The position numbers and the translations under genes are program-made. The notes under the pieces are model-generated. The model did no database searches and was not told the DNA's origin. It saw only the letters and a program-made list of their open reading frames with translations. A stretch of 63,426 nucleotides of DNA from assembly GCA_030656145.1 (NCBI GenBank), contig JAUSOF010000050.1, positions 1 to 63,426 on the forward strand, given 5' to 3'. Below are positions 1 to 9,374 of this stretch, piece after piece. Within the stretch, counting starts at the first letter, position 1. Every line of letters begins with the position of its first letter. This stretch comes from Pseudomonas sp. (GTDB lineage: Bacteria > Pseudomonadota > Gammaproteobacteria > Pseudomonadales > Pseudomonadaceae).

Positions 1-58
1 TGCTTGATTCAATTGTTAAAGAGCGGTGGTTGATTCTTTCGTCTCAACCGAGGCGCGC

Positions 59-86
59 ATTCTACAGCAGCCTCATGTTCCGTCAA
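59..86 (-). promoter_or_regulatory. rrn proximal promoter
   Basis: TTGACG (81-86, minus strand), a 16-bp spacer and TAGAAT (59-64), followed by the GC-rich GCGCGCCTC. This is the unit nearest the boxA element. With the two upstream units it makes a tandem set of three promoters, all with 16-bp spacers. Confidence 0.6.
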
Positions 87-177
87 GCTTTTTTTCAAAC
101 CGATTTCCGAAGAAACCCTTTCTACTCAACCGCTTGCGCATTCGATCAGCTCTAAGCTTCTCGTCAGCGGGAGGCGA

Positions 178-205
178 ATAATACAGCGTTTAAAACCGCT
201 GTCAA
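178..205 (-). promoter_or_regulatory. rrn middle promoter
   Basis: A perfect TTGACA (200-205, minus strand) and TATTAT (178-183) are separated by 16 bp. It has the same direction and spacing as the distal unit and lies about 200 bp closer to the rRNA. Confidence 0.65.
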
Positions 206-379
206 CCACCTCATTACCGCTTCCGATTATCTCGGCTACATCGCCAACAGCGCGTCTACTACCACCCTGCCAGTCCGACGCATTCTACACAGCTTTCGCT
301 GCATTACAACCCCTCTTTTAAAGCTAACTTCTTGTTTTACAAGAGGTTTTAAGAGTGGCATGCGCCAGAAGAGGTGCGG

Positions 380-407
380 ATTATAGGCCCAACAGAATCT
401 ACGTCAA
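380..407 (-). promoter_or_regulatory. rrn distal promoter (P1-like)
   Basis: On the minus strand TTGACG (402-407) is followed by a 16-bp spacer and a perfect TATAAT (380-385). The downstream bases are GC-rich (CCGCACC), like the discriminators of stringently controlled rRNA promoters. It points toward the rRNA operon left of the window. Confidence 0.75.
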
Positions 408-523
408 GGCTTTATTCGGCTTTTATGCTCCTTGATAGCCTATCGACATAAATAACCCCCCAGCAAGCAGGAACAGCACCCACACACATCAGTAGATCAG
501 TAGAAACCGACCCCACTGATACG

Positions 524-559
524 ACAAAGCCGTCGATGCAGGAGCATCAACGGCTTTGT
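524..559 (-). terminator. pssA terminator hairpin
   Basis: Near-perfect inverted repeat: ACAAAGCCG-TCGATGC, a short loop, then GCATCA-ACGGCTTTGT. It lies about 20 bp beyond the pssA stop on the minus strand. The U-tract is short, so its strength is uncertain. Confidence 0.6.
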
Positions 560-579
560 GACCACATGGCTACTGACTA

Positions 580-1395
580 TTACTCAGCAGCTTTACGTCG
601 ACGCAACTGCAGCAAGTACTGAACAGGACCAGAAGCGGCGTAGGCCAGGAAGATGATCAGCAGAATTCGTGGTGGATCACTGAACACTACAGCGAAGACC
701 AACACTACCGCCAGAATGGCCACAAAAGGCACCCGCCCTTTCAGATCTAAATCCTTGAAGCTGTGGTATTTGATATTACTGACCATCAACATCCCGGCAA
801 CTGCCACCAGAATAGCGACGACGAAGGCCATGTTCGAGCCTTTGATACCGAAATCACTGAAAGCCCAAACGGTGCCGGCGACTACACCGGCTGCAGCCGG
901 GCTTGGCAGGCCTATAAAGTAGCGCTTGTCGGCACTACCTATTTGAGTGTTGAAACGAGCCAGGCGCAACGCCGCGCCTGCGACATAGATAAAGGCAACC
1001 ATCCAGCCGACTTTACCCATACTCCCCAGCGCCCACTCAAAGGCCAGCAACGCAGGTGCCACACCGAACGCAACCATGTCGGACAGCGAGTCATATTCAG
1101 CACCGAATGCGCTTTGTGTATTGGTCAGTCGCGCAACTCGGCCATCGAGGCTATCCAGCACCATGGCCACGAACACAGCAGCAGCCGCCACATAGAAGTT
1201 TCCGTTCATCGCATTGATGATGGCGTAGAAACCCGCAAACAGGTTGGCGGTGGTAAACAGATTGGGGAGAAGGTAGATGCCGCGATGACGAACCTTGCGA
1301 CCTTCGGCATCATGGCCCTCCTCGATATGCTCATCGATAGGCAGCAAGCTTTCAGCGTCTGGGGTCGACGGGGACTCTTCTGGACGTTCATTCAT
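580..1395 (-). CDS. pssA: CDP-diacylglycerol-serine O-phosphatidyltransferase
   Basis: Integral inner-membrane enzyme that joins CDP-diacylglycerol and L-serine to make phosphatidylserine, the precursor of phosphatidylethanolamine. The 271-residue product carries the CDP-alcohol phosphatidyltransferase signature D-G-x2-A-R...G-x3-D-x3-D (DSLDGRVAR, then GAEYDSLSD) after the first membrane segments, and five to six more hydrophobic segments follow. The frame opens at 1443, but the ATG at 1395 (MNERPEES) is chosen because it has an AAGGTG ribosome site and matches the start of Pseudomonas homologues; the 16 codons upstream look unrelated to the family. It is next to ilvC, as in P. aeruginosa (PA4693-PA4694), but a terminator separates them. 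Confidence 0.95.
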   Translation of the reverse strand: MNERPEESPSTPDAESLLPIDEHIEEGHDAEGRKVRHRGIYLLPNLFTTANLFAGFYAIINAMNGNFYVAAAAVFVAMVLDSLDGRVARLTNTQSAFGAEYDSLSDMVAFGVAPALLAFEWALGSMGKVGWMVAFIYVAGAALRLARFNTQIGSADKRYFIGLPSPAAAGVVAGTVWAFSDFGIKGSNMAFVVAILVAVAGMLMVSNIKYHSFKDLDLKGRVPFVAILAVVLVFAVVFSDPPRILLIIFLAYAASGPVQYLLQLRRRKAAE

Positions 1396-1506
1396 GAACA
1401 ACACCTTGCAACTGATTTGGAGAATTTCGACAGCCGTTACCAACCAAGGGTAGCTGTCAGCTTTGACTCAATGCTCAGGCTTTATACCAGAAGCCTTGCC
1501 TCAGAA

Positions 1507-1536
1507 TGAAAAAACGCGGCCTTAGCCGCGTTTTTC
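1507..1536 (-). terminator. ilvC (ilv operon) terminator
   Basis: Strong intrinsic terminator, AAAAACGCGGC-CTTA-GCCGCGTTTTT, about 20 bp beyond the ilvC stop on the minus strand. It is T-rich on both sides, so it could also work in the opposite direction. Confidence 0.9.
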
Positions 1537-1553
1537 CCTCACATAGACAGACC

Positions 1554-2615
<1,062 letters not shown>

Positions 2616-3107
2616 TTATATGCTGAGCACTTTGTCACCACGGGCAATGCCAGTGACGCCGCTGCGTACGGTTTCCAGGATCGAGGCTGCGCCTATTGCC
2701 TGGATAAAGCTGTCCAGCTTGTCACTCGTGCCAGCCAGCTGAATGGTGTAGACGCTGGTATTGACGTCAACAATCTGCCCACGAAAAATATCGGTGGTGC
2801 GTTTGACCTCGGCGCGCTGGGCGCCGGTGGCCTTAACCTTGACCAGCATCAGCTCGCGCTCGATGTGCGCGCTCTCCGACAGGTCGACCAACTTGACCAC
2901 CTCGATCAGCTTGTTGAGGTTCTTGGTGATCTGTTCGATCACATGATCGTGGCCGACGGTAGTCAACGTTAGACGCGACAGGGTCGGGTCTTCGGTTGGT
3001 GCAACAGTCAGGCTTTCGATGTTGTAGTTGCGTTGCGAGAACAGACCGACAACACGGGACAATGCGCCTGGTTCGTTTTCCAGTAGCAGGGAAATAATGT
3101 GTCGCAT
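2616..3107 (-). CDS. ilvN: acetolactate synthase III small (regulatory) subunit
   Basis: Regulatory subunit of acetohydroxyacid synthase that gives valine feedback control and full activity to the catalytic subunit. The N-terminal ACT domain is clear (MRHIISLLLENEPGALSRV), followed by the ALS_ss C-terminal domain. The frame extends to 3137, but the family start MRHII at 3107 gives the usual 163 residues and lies 2 bp after the ilvI stop, consistent with translational coupling. The gene is called ilvH or ilvN in Pseudomonas annotations. Confidence 0.96.
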   Translation of the reverse strand: MRHIISLLLENEPGALSRVVGLFSQRNYNIESLTVAPTEDPTLSRLTLTTVGHDHVIEQITKNLNKLIEVVKLVDLSESAHIERELMLVKVKATGAQRAEVKRTTDIFRGQIVDVNTSVYTIQLAGTSDKLDSFIQAIGAASILETVRSGVTGIARGDKVLSI

Positions 3108-3109
3108 GA

Positions 3110-4834
3110 TTAGGTACGCTCCGTCTTGCTCAGCCACATATCGCGCATCGAACCGTCTTTGATGTGCATCGGATAGACGTGCTCACTTGTGTCGACCTGA
3201 ATATCGAGGAATACCAGGCGATCTTTCAGCGCGAACGCCTCTTCCATCTTTGGCTTCAAGTCTTTCAGATCGGTGATACGCATACCAACATGGCCATAGG
3301 CTTCTACCAGCTTTACGAAGTCAGGCAATGAGTCCATATACGAGTGCGAGTGGCGGCTACCGTAGTTCATATCCTGCCACTGACGCACCATGCCGAGCGC
3401 GCCATTGTTCAGGTTGACAATTTTCACCGGCAAATCGTACTGCAGGCAGGTCGACAGCTCCTGGATGTTCATCTGGATACTGCCTTCGCCGGTCACGCAG
3501 GCTACATCATCATCCGGGAAGCTGAGTTTGACGCCCATTGCCGCAGGAAAACCAAAGCCCATCGTGCCCAGACCGCCTGAATTGATCCAGCGATTGGGTT
3601 TGTTGAAGCGATAGTATTGGGCTGCGAACATCTGATGCTGGCCCACGTCAGACGTCACGAAGGCGTCGCCTCGAGTCACTTCACTGAGGGTTTCGATAAC
3701 CGTCTGTGGCTTGATGATCGTGCCGTCACCCTTGTCGTAGGGGAACATGCCGCGACTGCCGCGCCACTCTTCGATTTGCTTCCACCAACTGGAGAGCGCT
3801 TCTTTGCTGGGGGTCTCGCCAATTTCCTTGAGAATCGCCACCATCTCGGTCAGTACGCTTTCCACAGGACCGACAATCGGTATATCCGCCTTGATGGTCT
3901 TGGAGATCGACGCAGGATCGATGTCAATGTGGATGATCTTGGCGTTCGGGCAGAACTTGCTTGCACCATTGATGACGCGATCATCAAACCGCGCGCCAAC
4001 AGCGAAAATCACATCCGCATGATGCATCGCCAGGTTGGCCGTGTAACTGCCGTGCATGCCCAGCATGCCGAGGAACTGGCGATCGCTGCCTGGATAACAG
4101 CCTAACCCCATCAAGGTATTGGTCACTGGCAGATTGAGCATTTGCGCCAGCTCGGTCAGCGGCGATGATGCGCCGCCCATGATCACGCCGCCGCCCGCAT
4201 AGAGAATCGGCCGCTTGGCGCTCAGAAGTAATTCCGCCGCCTTGCGAATCTGACCCGAGTGACCGCGCAGCGCCGGGCTGTAGGACCGCAGTTTGACCTT
4301 CTTCGGGTAGACGTATTCGAATTTTTCCGCCGGGTTGGTCATGTCCTTGGGGATGTCCACGACCACAGGACCGGGGCGACCGGATTGCGCCAGATAGAAC
4401 GCCTTTTTCAAGACTTCTGGAATTTCGGACGCATGCTTGATCATAAAGCTGTGCTTCACGATCGGCCGGGAAATACCGATCATGTCGGTTTCCTGGAAGG
4501 CATCGGTACCGACCATGTTGCTCGGCACCTGGCCGGACAACACCACCATTGGAATCGAGTCCATGTAGGCCGTGGCAATACCGGTAATGGCATTGGTCGC
4601 GCCAGGCCCGGAGGTCACCAGTACAACACCGGCCTTACCAGTGGCACGTGCATAGCCGTCAGCCATGTGGGTCGCTGCCTGTTCGTGGCGAACCAGGATG
4701 TGATTAACTTCCGGCTCTTGGAACAAGGCATCGTAAATATGCAGCAGGGCACCACCAGGGTAGCCGTAAATGTTCTTAACGCCTTCGTCACGCAAGAAGC
4801 GGACGACCATTTCAGCGCCGGATAAAAGCTCCAC
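3110..4834 (-). CDS. ilvI: acetolactate synthase III large (catalytic) subunit
   Basis: Thiamine-diphosphate and FAD-dependent enzyme that condenses two pyruvates, or pyruvate plus 2-oxobutyrate. All three regions are recognisable: N-terminal ThDP-binding with catalytic Glu (GYPGGA...[15 protein letters not shown]), central FAD/DHS-like domain, and C-terminal ThDP motif (GEGSIQMN...NLNN; the usual GDG is GEG here). GTG at 4834 is chosen (574 aa): AGAGGTG lies 6 nt upstream and it matches homologues beginning [13 protein letters not shown] three codons earlier (4843) is possible but overlaps that ribosome site. It is the first gene of the operon; a possible attenuator lies just upstream. Confidence 0.96.
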   Translation of the reverse strand: MELLSGAEMVVRFLRDEGVKNIYGYPGGALLHIYDALFQEPEVNHILVRHEQAATHMADGYARATGKAGVVLVTSGPGATNAITGIATAYMDSIPMVVLSGQVPSNMVGTDAFQETDMIGISRPIVKHSFMIKHASEIPEVLKKAFYLAQSGRPGPVVVDIPKDMTNPAEKFEYVYPKKVKLRSYSPALRGHSGQIRKAAELLLSAKRPILYAGGGVIMGGASSPLTELAQMLNLPVTNTLMGLGCYPGSDRQFLGMLGMHGSYTANLAMHHADVIFAVGARFDDRVINGASKFCPNAKIIHIDIDPASISKTIKADIPIVGPVESVLTEMVAILKEIGETPSKEALSSWWKQIEEWRGSRGMFPYDKGDGTIIKPQTVIETLSEVTRGDAFVTSDVGQHQMFAAQYYRFNKPNRWINSGGLGTMGFGFPAAMGVKLSFPDDDVACVTGEGSIQMNIQELSTCLQYDLPVKIVNLNNGALGMVRQWQDMNYGSRHSHSYMDSLPDFVKLVEAYGHVGMRITDLKDLKPKMEEAFALKDRLVFLDIQVDTSEHVYPMHIKDGSMRDMWLSKTERT

Positions 4835-4856
4835 GTTATTCACCTCTAAAACGCCA

Positions 4857-4883
4857 GAAAACCGCCCGCATTGGGACGGCCTA
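4857..4883 (-). promoter_or_regulatory. possible transcription attenuator before ilvI
   Basis: In the minus-strand leader, GGCCGTCC and GGGCGGTT can pair across a 6-nt loop and are followed by TTTT, 25 bp before the ilvI start. A short leader frame opening with ATG near 5045 contains Val-Val-Ala-Asp-Val-Val near its end, which could act as a sensing stretch. The stem includes G-U pairs and the U-tract is brief. Attenuation of ilv genes is known in gammaproteobacteria; its use here is inferred. Confidence 0.35.
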
Positions 4884-5420
4884 AGATAGGTTTACTGCCA
4901 AGCAGAGCATGAGCGACGGTGGTCGCCGACTACGTCAGCTACTACTGAGCAAGTACTGGGAATACCCCAAAGTGTTGCGGGGTCTTCCCACCCAGCGCGA
5001 GGTAACGCGTTGCGGGTGAAACAGGTCGGCACGGGTACGCGCCTCATGTCTGCTGAGCTAAAGCCTGCTTGCGGCGGACTCCACTACAGCGAACGTCGAA
5101 TTGTTCTGATTCGAGGAGGGCAAGTCAAGTAATCCGTGCTGGATTCTGCAATCAGTGGCTTATCTTCACTGTTTATCAAGCAGCGACGGCGTTTGGTTAT
5201 GCACCGAACAGGTCCCGAGCAGTACAACCGGCCGGCGGTAAACAAGTGGGAAGGGGCTACGAATAAGGCAAACCTGGGCACCACCACTCGACCCGAACGC
5301 ACACAGCAGGGCGCAAATAGTTGTCGAGTGCCCGACGTCCTGTGACACAGCGCAGGATGAAGATTCGGGCGATTTGGTTATAGTAGCGGCCAGGTATCGG
5401 AGCTCTAAAAAGGAAACAGC
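4884..5420. other. intergenic region, ilvI leader and DUF4124 gene upstream region
   Basis: About 540 bp without a convincing gene; the small frames on both strands lack ribosome sites and family resemblance. The minus strand should hold the ilvI promoter and leader. A weak candidate there is TTGACT (about 5120-5125) with AACAAT 17 bp on. Confidence 0.5.
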
Positions 5421-5855
5421 ATGCGCCGTATGATTCTCACCAGCAGCTTGCTGCTAGCCCTGAGCGCAAGCGCCATGGCCAGCCAGGTATACAAATGGGT
5501 CGATGCACAAGGGGTCACTCACTTCGGGGCGCAGCCGCCACAAGGTCAGCAAGCCACCACCATCAATACTGCGAGCCCACCACCGAAGACCGCAAAGCCT
5601 GAAGCAGCACCGACTTTCGAGAGCATTGCCGACCCGGAGCAAGCCGCCATCGATGAAAGCGTGAAACGCGCAGTAGCGACCCAGGAAGCCGAACGCAAGA
5701 AGTATTGCGAATCCACGCGCACCAATCTGGCGCAACTGCAAAACAACCCGCGCGTGCGCGTGGAAGTTGACGGCGAAGTGCGCCGACTGAATGAAGAAGA
5801 GCGCCAGCAGCGCATCAGCGAAGCCAAGCAGGCCATTATCAAAAACTGCAAGTGA
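5421..5855 (+). CDS. DUF4124 domain-containing periplasmic protein
   Basis: A 144-residue protein with a Sec signal peptide (about residues 1-20, cleavage near ASA-MAS-Q) and a DUF4124 domain directly after it (VYKWVDAQGVTHFGAQPP). A Pro/Ala-rich linker and a charged helical C-terminus follow. The family is widespread in gammaproteobacterial envelopes and has no assigned reaction. AAAAAGGAAACAGC gives a good ribosome site at the chosen start. The position next to the ilv operon matches P. aeruginosa PA4697. Confidence 0.85.
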   Translation: MRRMILTSSLLLALSASAMASQVYKWVDAQGVTHFGAQPPQGQQATTINTASPPPKTAKPEAAPTFESIADPEQAAIDESVKRAVATQEAERKKYCESTRTNLAQLQNNPRVRVEVDGEVRRLNEEERQQRISEAKQAIIKNCK

Positions 5856-5880
5856 ACACGCAGGCAGACCGGATGCCGCT

Positions 5881-6210
5881 TCAGACCGCCGCGCAGATCA
5901 GTTGATCGAGCTCGCCAAGCAGACTGATAAGCATCCTGGCCTGCTTACTGCGCCCGCCATAGACCTGCTCCGCCATCGGCTGAATGCCACACGCCTCTGG
6001 CAGCGGGGCATCGCTCTCGAGCAAATGCTTCATGCGCGGCAAGAATATCCACTGCAGCCATTGCTCAAAAGCCAGCGTATCAACGCAAAAAGGTTGCTGA
6101 CTGGCAAGTGCCTGATCGCTTGGAGCCTGATCGTCCCACCAGCCTTGCAGGCGAAGCTCACGCTCGATCAGCAACAACTGTTGCGCAATCACAGGCACAC
6201 GAGCGTCCAT
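5881..6210 (-). CDS. YqcC family protein
   Basis: A 109-residue soluble helical protein of the YqcC (DUF446) family, with the family pattern of a central Trp/Phe-rich stretch (FEQWLQWIFLPRM) and a C-terminal leucine-rich helix. No enzymatic motif is visible and the function is unknown. Its start overlaps the stop of the TPR lipoprotein gene by one base, so the two are probably co-transcribed with mrcB, as in P. aeruginosa PA4698-PA4700. Confidence 0.85.
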   Translation of the reverse strand: MDARVPVIAQQLLLIERELRLQGWWDDQAPSDQALASQQPFCVDTLAFEQWLQWIFLPRMKHLLESDAPLPEACGIQPMAEQVYGGRSKQARMLISLLGELDQLICAAV

Positions 6211-6923
6211 TACAAACTTACCCGCGCCCGCTCGCGCGCCTGCGCCGCGCCAGCCGGGTCGCCCTGACGCTCACGCGCCTGGGCAATCAGGTTCCATAAA
6301 CTGGCCTGCAAAGCCGGGCGGCCACTGGCATAGCTCAGGCCGCGCCGAGCGAACTGTTCGGCCTGCGCCGCGTCACCCTGAGCCAAGCGCACTTCCGCCA
6401 GACGATAGAGCACCTGCGGCTCACGCGGGGCAATGCGCTGAGCGCGCTCCAGGCTGGACGCCGCGCTGTTCAAGTCACCACTGCCTTGCTGCTGCTGAGC
6501 GGCGGTAAGCAATGCCAGCACCGGACCATCCAACTGCTCATCGGCGGCCAGACCACCGGAACTCGGAATACCGCTCGGTATCGAAGGCGGCGCGCTATAA
6601 GTGCCACCACCCAGGGGCTCACTGGGCACGGGGCCCGAACTGAATGGCTCGCTGCTGATGCCACCGCTTATCGGTGAGCTTGGCGCCGGAAACGTCTGAA
6701 TGGGCGTCGAACTGCCGCCGGCACCCGGCACCATCACCACAACGCCGGAGTCCTGAGGCTGACTCTGGGGCGGCTGAACAACCGAACCGCCACCCAAGCC
6801 AGCTTGCTGTTGGCCGTAGACCGAGGAACTGGAATCAACAACAGGGATAGAGCCGCGCGGCACACTGGCGCAACCGCCAAGCACTACCGAGGCGGTTAAA
6901 GCTGGAATCAACCACTTAATCAC
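6210..6923 (-). CDS. TPR-repeat lipoprotein
   Basis: A 237-residue outer-envelope lipoprotein. The lipobox LGGC puts the lipidated Cys at residue 17. A Gly/Ser/Pro-rich low-complexity region (about 20-120) is followed by tetratricopeptide repeats (about 125-235; SAASSLERAQRIAPREPQVLYRLAEVR is one unit, given here in outline). It lies 16 bp downstream of mrcB. Lipoprotein activators of bifunctional penicillin-binding proteins exist (LpoB, and LpoP in Pseudomonas), and LpoP is a TPR lipoprotein encoded beside PBP1b. This gene is therefore a strong LpoP candidate by position and architecture; the role is inferred. Confidence 0.85.
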   Translation of the reverse strand: MIKWLIPALTASVVLGGCASVPRGSIPVVDSSSSVYGQQQAGLGGGSVVQPPQSQPQDSGVVVMVPGAGGSSTPIQTFPAPSSPISGGISSEPFSSGPVPSEPLGGGTYSAPPSIPSGIPSSGGLAADEQLDGPVLALLTAAQQQQGSGDLNSAASSLERAQRIAPREPQVLYRLAEVRLAQGDAAQAEQFARRGLSYASGRPALQASLWNLIAQARERQGDPAGAAQARERARVSL

Positions 6924-6939
6924 TTCACACCCTCTTCAC

Positions 6940-9258
6940 TTAATCCAACCAACCACGCACCCAATCCATCACCGAATCTACCGGCGCCTGAATACCACAC
7001 GCCTGACCGGGCACTGGCTCACTGCCGCGAATATACGGCATCTGCACGACATTCGGGCAGCTTGGGTCGGAACCCTGGCCACTGGCGGCATTTACCCAAG
7101 CTTGAACAACATTATCCGGTAGCGGCATATCCAGCGGCAGCGGATCAGCCTTGATCATGAAGTCCGTCCAGACCTGCAAAGCACCGGTTGCTCCAGTCAA
7201 CGGCGTAGGGCCATTATCGTCGCGACCGAGCCAGACCACTGCCAGCAGATCCTGACTGAAGCCGGCGAACCAGCTGTCACGTGAATCATTGCTGGTGCCG
7301 GTCTTGCCGGCTAATGCCAGAGAACTGGGCAGACGACTGTACACCGAGCGTCCAGTGCCCTCTCGCATGGTGCGCTGCATGGCATGTTGCAGCAGGTAGA
7401 TCGCCCCGGCATCGAAACGTTGCTGGATCTGGTAAGGATAGCGTTTGAGGGGCTCACCCTCGGCCGTCAGCACGCTGCGGATACCGCGCAGGGGCGTGTT
7501 GAAGCCGCCATTGGCGATGGTCTGGTACATATCCGCCACTTCCAAGGGCGTCAGCGCGCCGGCCCCCAGCAACATCGACGGATAAGCCGGCCACTTACGC
7601 GAAACACCTAATCGTTCAAGTGTTTTGAGTACATTAGGTACACCCAGTTCCAGCCCCAATTTGGCACTGGACAGGTTGTAGGAATTGACCAGGCTCTGGT
7701 ACAGGTAGACGGTGCCGTGGGCCTTGCGATCATAGTTTTGCGGGCTCCATACCTGGCCATCCTGCCCCTTGATCGAGAACGGCTGGTCCTCCAGCAAGCT
7801 GGTCAAGGTGAACTGACTCGGACGTTCCAAAGCGGCCAGATAGATTGCCGGCTTGATCAGGGAACCGATCGGCCTTACTGCATCAAGGGCGCGGTTGAAG
7901 CCGGCATAGCGCGGCTGGCGACTACCGATAAGTACCTGCACTTCGCCAGTTTCCGGGTTGGTCACAACCATTCCGGCCTCAACCTCATCCACCCCCTTGC
8001 GGCCGGACAGGCGCTTGAGCGAGTCGGCCAGGGCACTTTCCGCCTTGAGCTGGAGAATCGGGTCGAAGCTGGTAAAGATGCGCAGGCCTTCTTCGGTCAA
8101 ATCCTCTTCGCGGTAATCCTCGCGCAACTGGCGCTTGACCAGATCGAGGAACGCCGGGAACGAGCTGTCTGCCATGCTCCCGCGCTGGGTCACACCGAGC
8201 GGTTTCTGCTTCGCCGCAGCGGCCACCTCGAGCGTAACTACGCCCTGCTCGGCGAGAACATCGAGAACAAGGTTACGCCGCACCAACGCTCGCTCAGGAT
8301 TGCGCCGCGGATTGTAGTAAGTCGGCCCCTTGACCATGCCGACCAGCAAAGCCACTTGTTCGAGTTTCAACTCGGACAGCGGCTGACTGAAGAAATACTG
8401 ACTGGCGAGGCCGAACCCGTGCACCGCACGCTGACCGTCCTGGCCGAGAAAAACTTCGTTGAGGTAGGCCTCGAGAATATCCTGCTTGTCGTAATGCAGC
8501 TCGAGCAGCACCGCCATCATGGCCTCGGTGGCCTTGCGAATCAGACTGCGCTCATTGGTCAGGAAGAAATTCTTCACCAACTGCTGGGTCAGGGTACTGC
8601 CCCCCTGAACCACCTGCCCGGCCGTCGCATTGACCCAGACCGCGCGAGCGATCGACTTGGGCGACACGCCAAAATGACTGAAAAATTCGCGATCCTCGAT
8701 CGCCACCAGGGTTTCCACCAAATAAGGCGGCACCTGCTCCAGCTTGATCAGCAAGCGGTCTTCCTGGTGCGCAGGGTACAAGCCACCGATCAGCATCGGC
8801 TCCAAGCGGGCCACAGCCAGGCTACTGCCATTGGCCTGGCTCAGGCCGGCGACGTAATCGCCGGAAAACCGCACGCGCACACGCTGTGACGGCTCACGGC
8901 TTTCATAGAACTGGAAGCCGCGCGTGTGCAGCTCGAGGTTATTGCCGGCGACCGAGACGGCACCCGGACCATTGGCCGCACTCTCGCGGCGATAACCCAG
9001 GGCATCCAGCTCTTTGAGGAAGTCGTCCTTCGCCAGTTTTTGGCCGACGAACAGCTCCAGCGGCCTGGCATAGACCTTGGCGGGCACCGTCCAGCGCTTG
9101 CCGGAGAATTTCTCCTGCACCACTGCATCGAAATAAACCGCAAATCCGGCGAGCACCACCAAACCGACAAGGCCGAGCTTGAATGCCCAGCCCAACCAGG
9201 GGCGCATGCCGCGCGAGCGGCCCTTTGAACGAGAACGAGGAGATCGGGTACGAGTCAT
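6940..9258 (-). CDS. mrcB: penicillin-binding protein 1B (bifunctional PG synthase)
   Basis: A 772-residue inner-membrane peptidoglycan polymerase and cross-linker. A basic N-terminus and one membrane helix (21-43) precede a UB2H-like region. The GT51 glycosyltransferase domain has its catalytic Glu188 in IEDREFFSHFG, then GGSTLTQQLVKN (219-230). The transpeptidase domain has S466-x-x-K469, S526-Y-N528 and K652-T-G654, so all active-site motifs are intact. The start at 9258 gives the expected Arg-rich cytoplasmic tail. It heads the mrcB-TPR lipoprotein-yqcC set. Confidence 0.97.
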   Translation of the reverse strand: MTRTRSPRSRSKGRSRGMRPWLGWAFKLGLVGLVVLAGFAVYFDAVVQEKFSGKRWTVPAKVYARPLELFVGQKLAKDDFLKELDALGYRRESAANGPGAVSVAGNNLELHTRGFQFYESREPSQRVRVRFSGDYVAGLSQANGSSLAVARLEPMLIGGLYPAHQEDRLLIKLEQVPPYLVETLVAIEDREFFSHFGVSPKSIARAVWVNATAGQVVQGGSTLTQQLVKNFFLTNERSLIRKATEAMMAVLLELHYDKQDILEAYLNEVFLGQDGQRAVHGFGLASQYFFSQPLSELKLEQVALLVGMVKGPTYYNPRRNPERALVRRNLVLDVLAEQGVVTLEVAAAAKQKPLGVTQRGSMADSSFPAFLDLVKRQLREDYREEDLTEEGLRIFTSFDPILQLKAESALADSLKRLSGRKGVDEVEAGMVVTNPETGEVQVLIGSRQPRYAGFNRALDAVRPIGSLIKPAIYLAALERPSQFTLTSLLEDQPFSIKGQDGQVWSPQNYDRKAHGTVYLYQSLVNSYNLSSAKLGLELGVPNVLKTLERLGVSRKWPAYPSMLLGAGALTPLEVADMYQTIANGGFNTPLRGIRSVLTAEGEPLKRYPYQIQQRFDAGAIYLLQHAMQRTMREGTGRSVYSRLPSSLALAGKTGTSNDSRDSWFAGFSQDLLAVVWLGRDDNGPTPLTGATGALQVWTDFMIKADPLPLDMPLPDNVVQAWVNAASGQGSDPSCPNVVQMPYIRGSEPVPGQACGIQAPVDSVMDWVRGWLD

Positions 9259-9374
9259 GGCGCGGCATTATACGCACTTTACCCGGGACAAGCAGGAGCA
9301 GCCCGGCGGTTTGCATAGCGGCTCTCAATGGCCATAATGGCCAACTCTATTTGTTTGAAAGCCAAGGATCGCCC

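Larger units (their letters stand above)
1..379 (-). promoter_or_regulatory. rRNA operon leader (16S upstream region)
   Basis: Read on the minus strand, this stretch ends in a boxA-like antitermination element (CGCTCTTTAACA, 14-25) followed by TTGAATCAAGCA, the usual Pseudomonas sequence shortly before 16S rRNA. The 16S gene itself must lie just left of position 1. Three promoter-like units sit upstream and are listed separately. P. aeruginosa also has an rRNA operon before pssA, which fits. The assignment rests on the leader motifs because no mature rRNA is inside the window. Confidence 0.85.

Noticed and set aside
5069..5348. Several 60-70-codon frames upstream of the DUF4124 gene
   Set aside because: They overlap each other on both strands, lack ribosome sites and show no family signature.
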